Shown here piece after piece: positions 62,178 to 64,000 of a DNA stretch of 64,000 nt; within the stretch, counting starts at the first letter, position 1; every line of letters begins with the position of its first letter. Below the pieces are notes generated by a model. The model saw nothing but the letters and a program-made list of their open reading frames with translations, was not told the DNA's origin and did not search any database. The DNA lies in contig NZ_WKKI01000013.1 in assembly GCF_009674805.1 (NCBI RefSeq), positions 1 through 64,000 on the forward strand. The letters run 5' to 3'. A program made the position numbers and the translations under genes. The DNA comes from Metabacillus lacus (GTDB lineage: Bacteria; Bacillota; Bacilli; Bacillales; Bacillaceae).

Positions 62178-63282
62178 GTGGTGCATCATTTTTAATTTAT
62201 TCGTTTTAACTGGATGCTGGGATCAAAATTTGTTGAAGGATGTTCGGTTAATTCTTGCAGCTGGATATGATTTGGATAATGAAGGTAACTTAATCACCTC
62301 TGTAGAGGTAAGAAGAACGAAGGGCCCGAAAACTGAAGAAGAAAGTGGAGATGAAATTGGCACAGAGACTGTTGTGGGCTATACGCCGCGTCATACTAGA
62401 GATAAATTAAACTTGCGGCTGGATAAGCGTTTTGAACCTGCTAAGCTTGAGATTATTATACTTGGCGAGGAGCTTGCAAAAACAAATGTTTTTCAGCTGC
62501 TGGATGTTTTCTACAGAGATCCAAAATCTTCTCTGGGTTCAAATATTGTTGTTACTGAAGGAAAAGCCTCTAAGTTAATAGAGGTTGCTGAAAGTGAAAA
62601 CATAAGAATCAGTGACTATTTAAAAGATCTTATAGAAAGTGCAAGCTACGCAAGCTTTGTGGAGGATGAAAATATTCAATCAGTATGTGCAGAACTTTTA
62701 GATCCGGGACAAGACTTTTCCCTTCCCTACGTTTCTCCTGACGATGGCAGAATAGCTGGAGTGAAAGGTGTGGCACTCTTCAGTGAAACCTCGCTGGCAG
62801 GTTATTTAGAAGGGCAGGAAGCGATACTGTACCAATTACTTGATAATCATCTGGGCAGAACAGCCAGGTTTACTAAAAAAGTTCATCATTACAAGGGTGC
62901 TTCTTTTGAAAATTTTATTACTATAGATGTTAAGAAACTGAAAAGAAAACTGACAGTAGACGCACACAATAAAGACGACATTAAGGTGAATATCAAGCTG
63001 AACATCTCAGCTGAAGTTGTGGAATATCCCCATAATGTACTCAATACCAAGGAAAAAATTGAAGATCTGAATGACAAACTTTCTAAGGAATTCACAAAAA
63101 ATGCCGAAGAGGTTATCAGTAAATTGCAAGAAGCCAATTCAGATGCCTTGGCAATTGGGAGGCAGCTGATTTCTTTACATCCTGAAGTATGGAAAAGTAT
63201 GAAATGGCGTGATGTATATCCTTCTATATCAATTACACCACAGGTCAATATCACCATTACTGATACGGGAATTTTGCACTGA
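62155..63282 (+). CDS. Spore germination receptor C subunit (Ger(x)C lipoprotein)
   Basis: 375 residues. Signal peptide with lipobox VLTGC (Cys about 20) and the family-typical CWDQ next to it. Three-domain Ger(x)C fold: LRLDKRFEPAKLEIIILGEE and a C-terminal PEVWKSMKWRDVYPSISITP. Anchored by lipid to the outer face of the inner spore membrane. Last gene of the A-B-C operon, followed by a terminator. Confidence 0.92.
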   Translation: MRLLQLFKWCIIFNLFVLTGCWDQNLLKDVRLILAAGYDLDNEGNLITSVEVRRTKGPKTEEESGDEIGTETVVGYTPRHTRDKLNLRLDKRFEPAKLEIIILGEELAKTNVFQLLDVFYRDPKSSLGSNIVVTEGKASKLIEVAESENIRISDYLKDLIESASYASFVEDENIQSVCAELLDPGQDFSLPYVSPDDGRIAGVKGVALFSETSLAGYLEGQEAILYQLLDNHLGRTARFTKKVHHYKGASFENFITIDVKKLKRKLTVDAHNKDDIKVNIKLNISAEVVEYPHNVLNTKEKIEDLNDKLSKEFTKNAEEVISKLQEANSDALAIGRQLISLHPEVWKSMKWRDVYPSISITPQVNITITDTGILH

Positions 63283-63312
63283 TAAAGCAAAACTTGAAAG
63301 AAGCGAAATATA

Positions 63313-63355
63313 AAAAAGCCATTCAACAATTCAATTTTGTTTGAATGGCTTTTTC
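63313..63355. terminator. Bidirectional terminator between convergent gerC genes
   Basis: aaaaagccattcaa and ttgaatggcttttt form a long stem with an AT-rich loop. Confidence 0.9.
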
Positions 63356-63359
63356 CCTG

Positions 63360-64000
63360 TTATTCAATAACTCCTGTTTCAGTTATCAGTACATCTGCAT
63401 GTATTTCCACTTCCAGCTTTTCAAGGCCCCCATCACTTTTCCATTTCTTTTTATCATGATTACGGAAGCGGTGGCCGATTTCATCATTAAAACCTAATGG
63501 ATCTATATTGTTTTCCTTAAATTTTTCAATGATCTTTTGACCTTCTTCACGTATGGCTCTTTCAAATTCTTTTTCAATTTTTTTAATTTCTCCTGGATTA
63601 AGGATAATTCCTGTATACTCCCTTATGTGTCCTTCCACACGTATATCTATTTTGATTTTTTCTTCGCTTTCAACATGCAGCTTTCTTCTTGATGTAATCG
63701 ACTGTACTGTCATCATATTATTACTGTCAGGCAGCTCTGTAGAGTAGGTACCCTCTGAGTAATTATCTGCCATGAGCTTAAAAAACATCTGCTCATCAGG
63801 AGAAATTTCATCCACCATTTCATCGCCGTGAAACAGCGCAATTCCGTCTACCTCAACTTTTCCCTCTGTCTTTTTCAAAAGAGGAAGATAAGGATCGGAA
63901 CCTTCTGAGTAAAAATTATATAAAAACAATTGGAGATTGGTATCAGGCAGATCTCTCCGTTCAATATTGTGCTTAATCGTGTCTGAAAGATAAGCAGCTG
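63360..64000 (-). CDS. Second Ger(x)C lipoprotein, 5' end outside the window
   Basis: The reading frame stays open to the window edge (AAYLSDTIKHNIERRDLPDT precedes the first start-like codon), so about 213 C-terminal residues are visible. The motifs NLQLFLYNFYSEGSDPYLPL, VDGIALFHGDEMVDEIS and the C-terminal LEVEIHADVLITETGVIE are typical of Ger(x)C middle and C-terminal domains. It belongs to another germination operon facing the first one. Confidence 0.9.
   Translation of the reverse strand, partial: AAYLSDTIKHNIERRDLPDTNLQLFLYNFYSEGSDPYLPLLKKTEGKVEVDGIALFHGDEMVDEISPDEQMFFKLMADNYSEGTYSTELPDSNNMMTVQSITSRRKLHVESEEKIKIDIRVEGHIREYTGIILNPGEIKKIEKEFERAIREEGQKIIEKFKENNIDPLGFNDEIGHRFRNHDKKKWKSDGGLEKLEVEIHADVLITETGVIE

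Overview
The window looks like chromosomal DNA from a low-GC, spore-forming Bacillaceae (Bacillus sensu lato, possibly a pigmented marine or soil lineage). The evidence is purine-rich Shine-Dalgarno sites, frequent TTG/GTG starts, sporulation genes (kinA, splAB, a ykvU/SpoVB-like flippase, ger operons), and a gene backbone that, from memory, follows Bacillus subtilis: patA-kinA ... pbpH-ykwD-ykwC-ykwB-splB-splA-ptsI-ptsH-ptsG-glcT ... ykvY-zosA-ykvU. No tRNA, rRNA, CRISPR array, prophage or insertion sequence was seen. The species cannot be fixed from the sequence alone.

Layout. 0-5 kb: intergenic repeats, a KinB-like kinase, a PadR regulator, a probable spore-surface protein behind a sigma-K-like promoter, and a LOG-like protein. 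5-8.5 kb: patA and kinA. 8.8-18.6 kb: a minus-strand fatty-acid catabolic locus in two blocks (hbd, ech, APH-type kinase, ComB-like, FadE-like; and ACAD10/11-type dehydrogenase, SDR, acyl-CoA ligase, TetR), each preceded by the same 19-nt TetR-type operator. It splits pbpH from kinA, which are neighbours in B. subtilis. 19-29 kb: pbpH, ykwD, ykwC, an atypical SDR behind a riboswitch-like leader, a PAS-GGDEF-EAL protein, ykwB, and splAB with a near-consensus sigma-G promoter. 29.5-35 kb: ptsGHI and glcT with a RAT/terminator leader; ptsI carries an apparent one-base frameshift in a homopolymer. 35-48 kb: a HAD phosphatase, regulators, an unannotated type I toxin with a likely antisense RNA, a 1.25-kb array of about 24 hairpin units of 52 bp, the DUF1659-DUF2922-YvrJ cluster, DedA, a stand-alone pfkA, an EAL protein, an NlpC/P60 hydrolase and a secreted nuclease. 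48.8-55.7 kb: a staphyloxanthin-type carotenoid end-modification cluster (crtP, crtQ, crtO and a second glycosyltransferase) without crtM or crtN. 55.7-64 kb: zosA under a perfect PerR box, ykvU, a complete gerA-gerB-gerC operon and part of a second, convergent gerC.

How the genes fit together. Sporulation entry (KinA, KinB-like), spore envelope and germination (ykvU, ger genes, Gly/Pro-rich protein) and spore DNA repair (SplB) form one theme. Glucose uptake (GlcT-controlled PTS, Pfk) forms a second. Acyl-CoA catabolism, with a kinase plus ACAD10/11 pairing that suggests 4-hydroxy-acid breakdown, forms a third. Carotenoid tailoring and peroxide-regulated ZosA suggest oxidative-stress protection. 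The least explained items are the 52-bp hairpin arrays, the orphan leader RNA at 24.5-24.7 kb and the ComB homologue inside a beta-oxidation operon.
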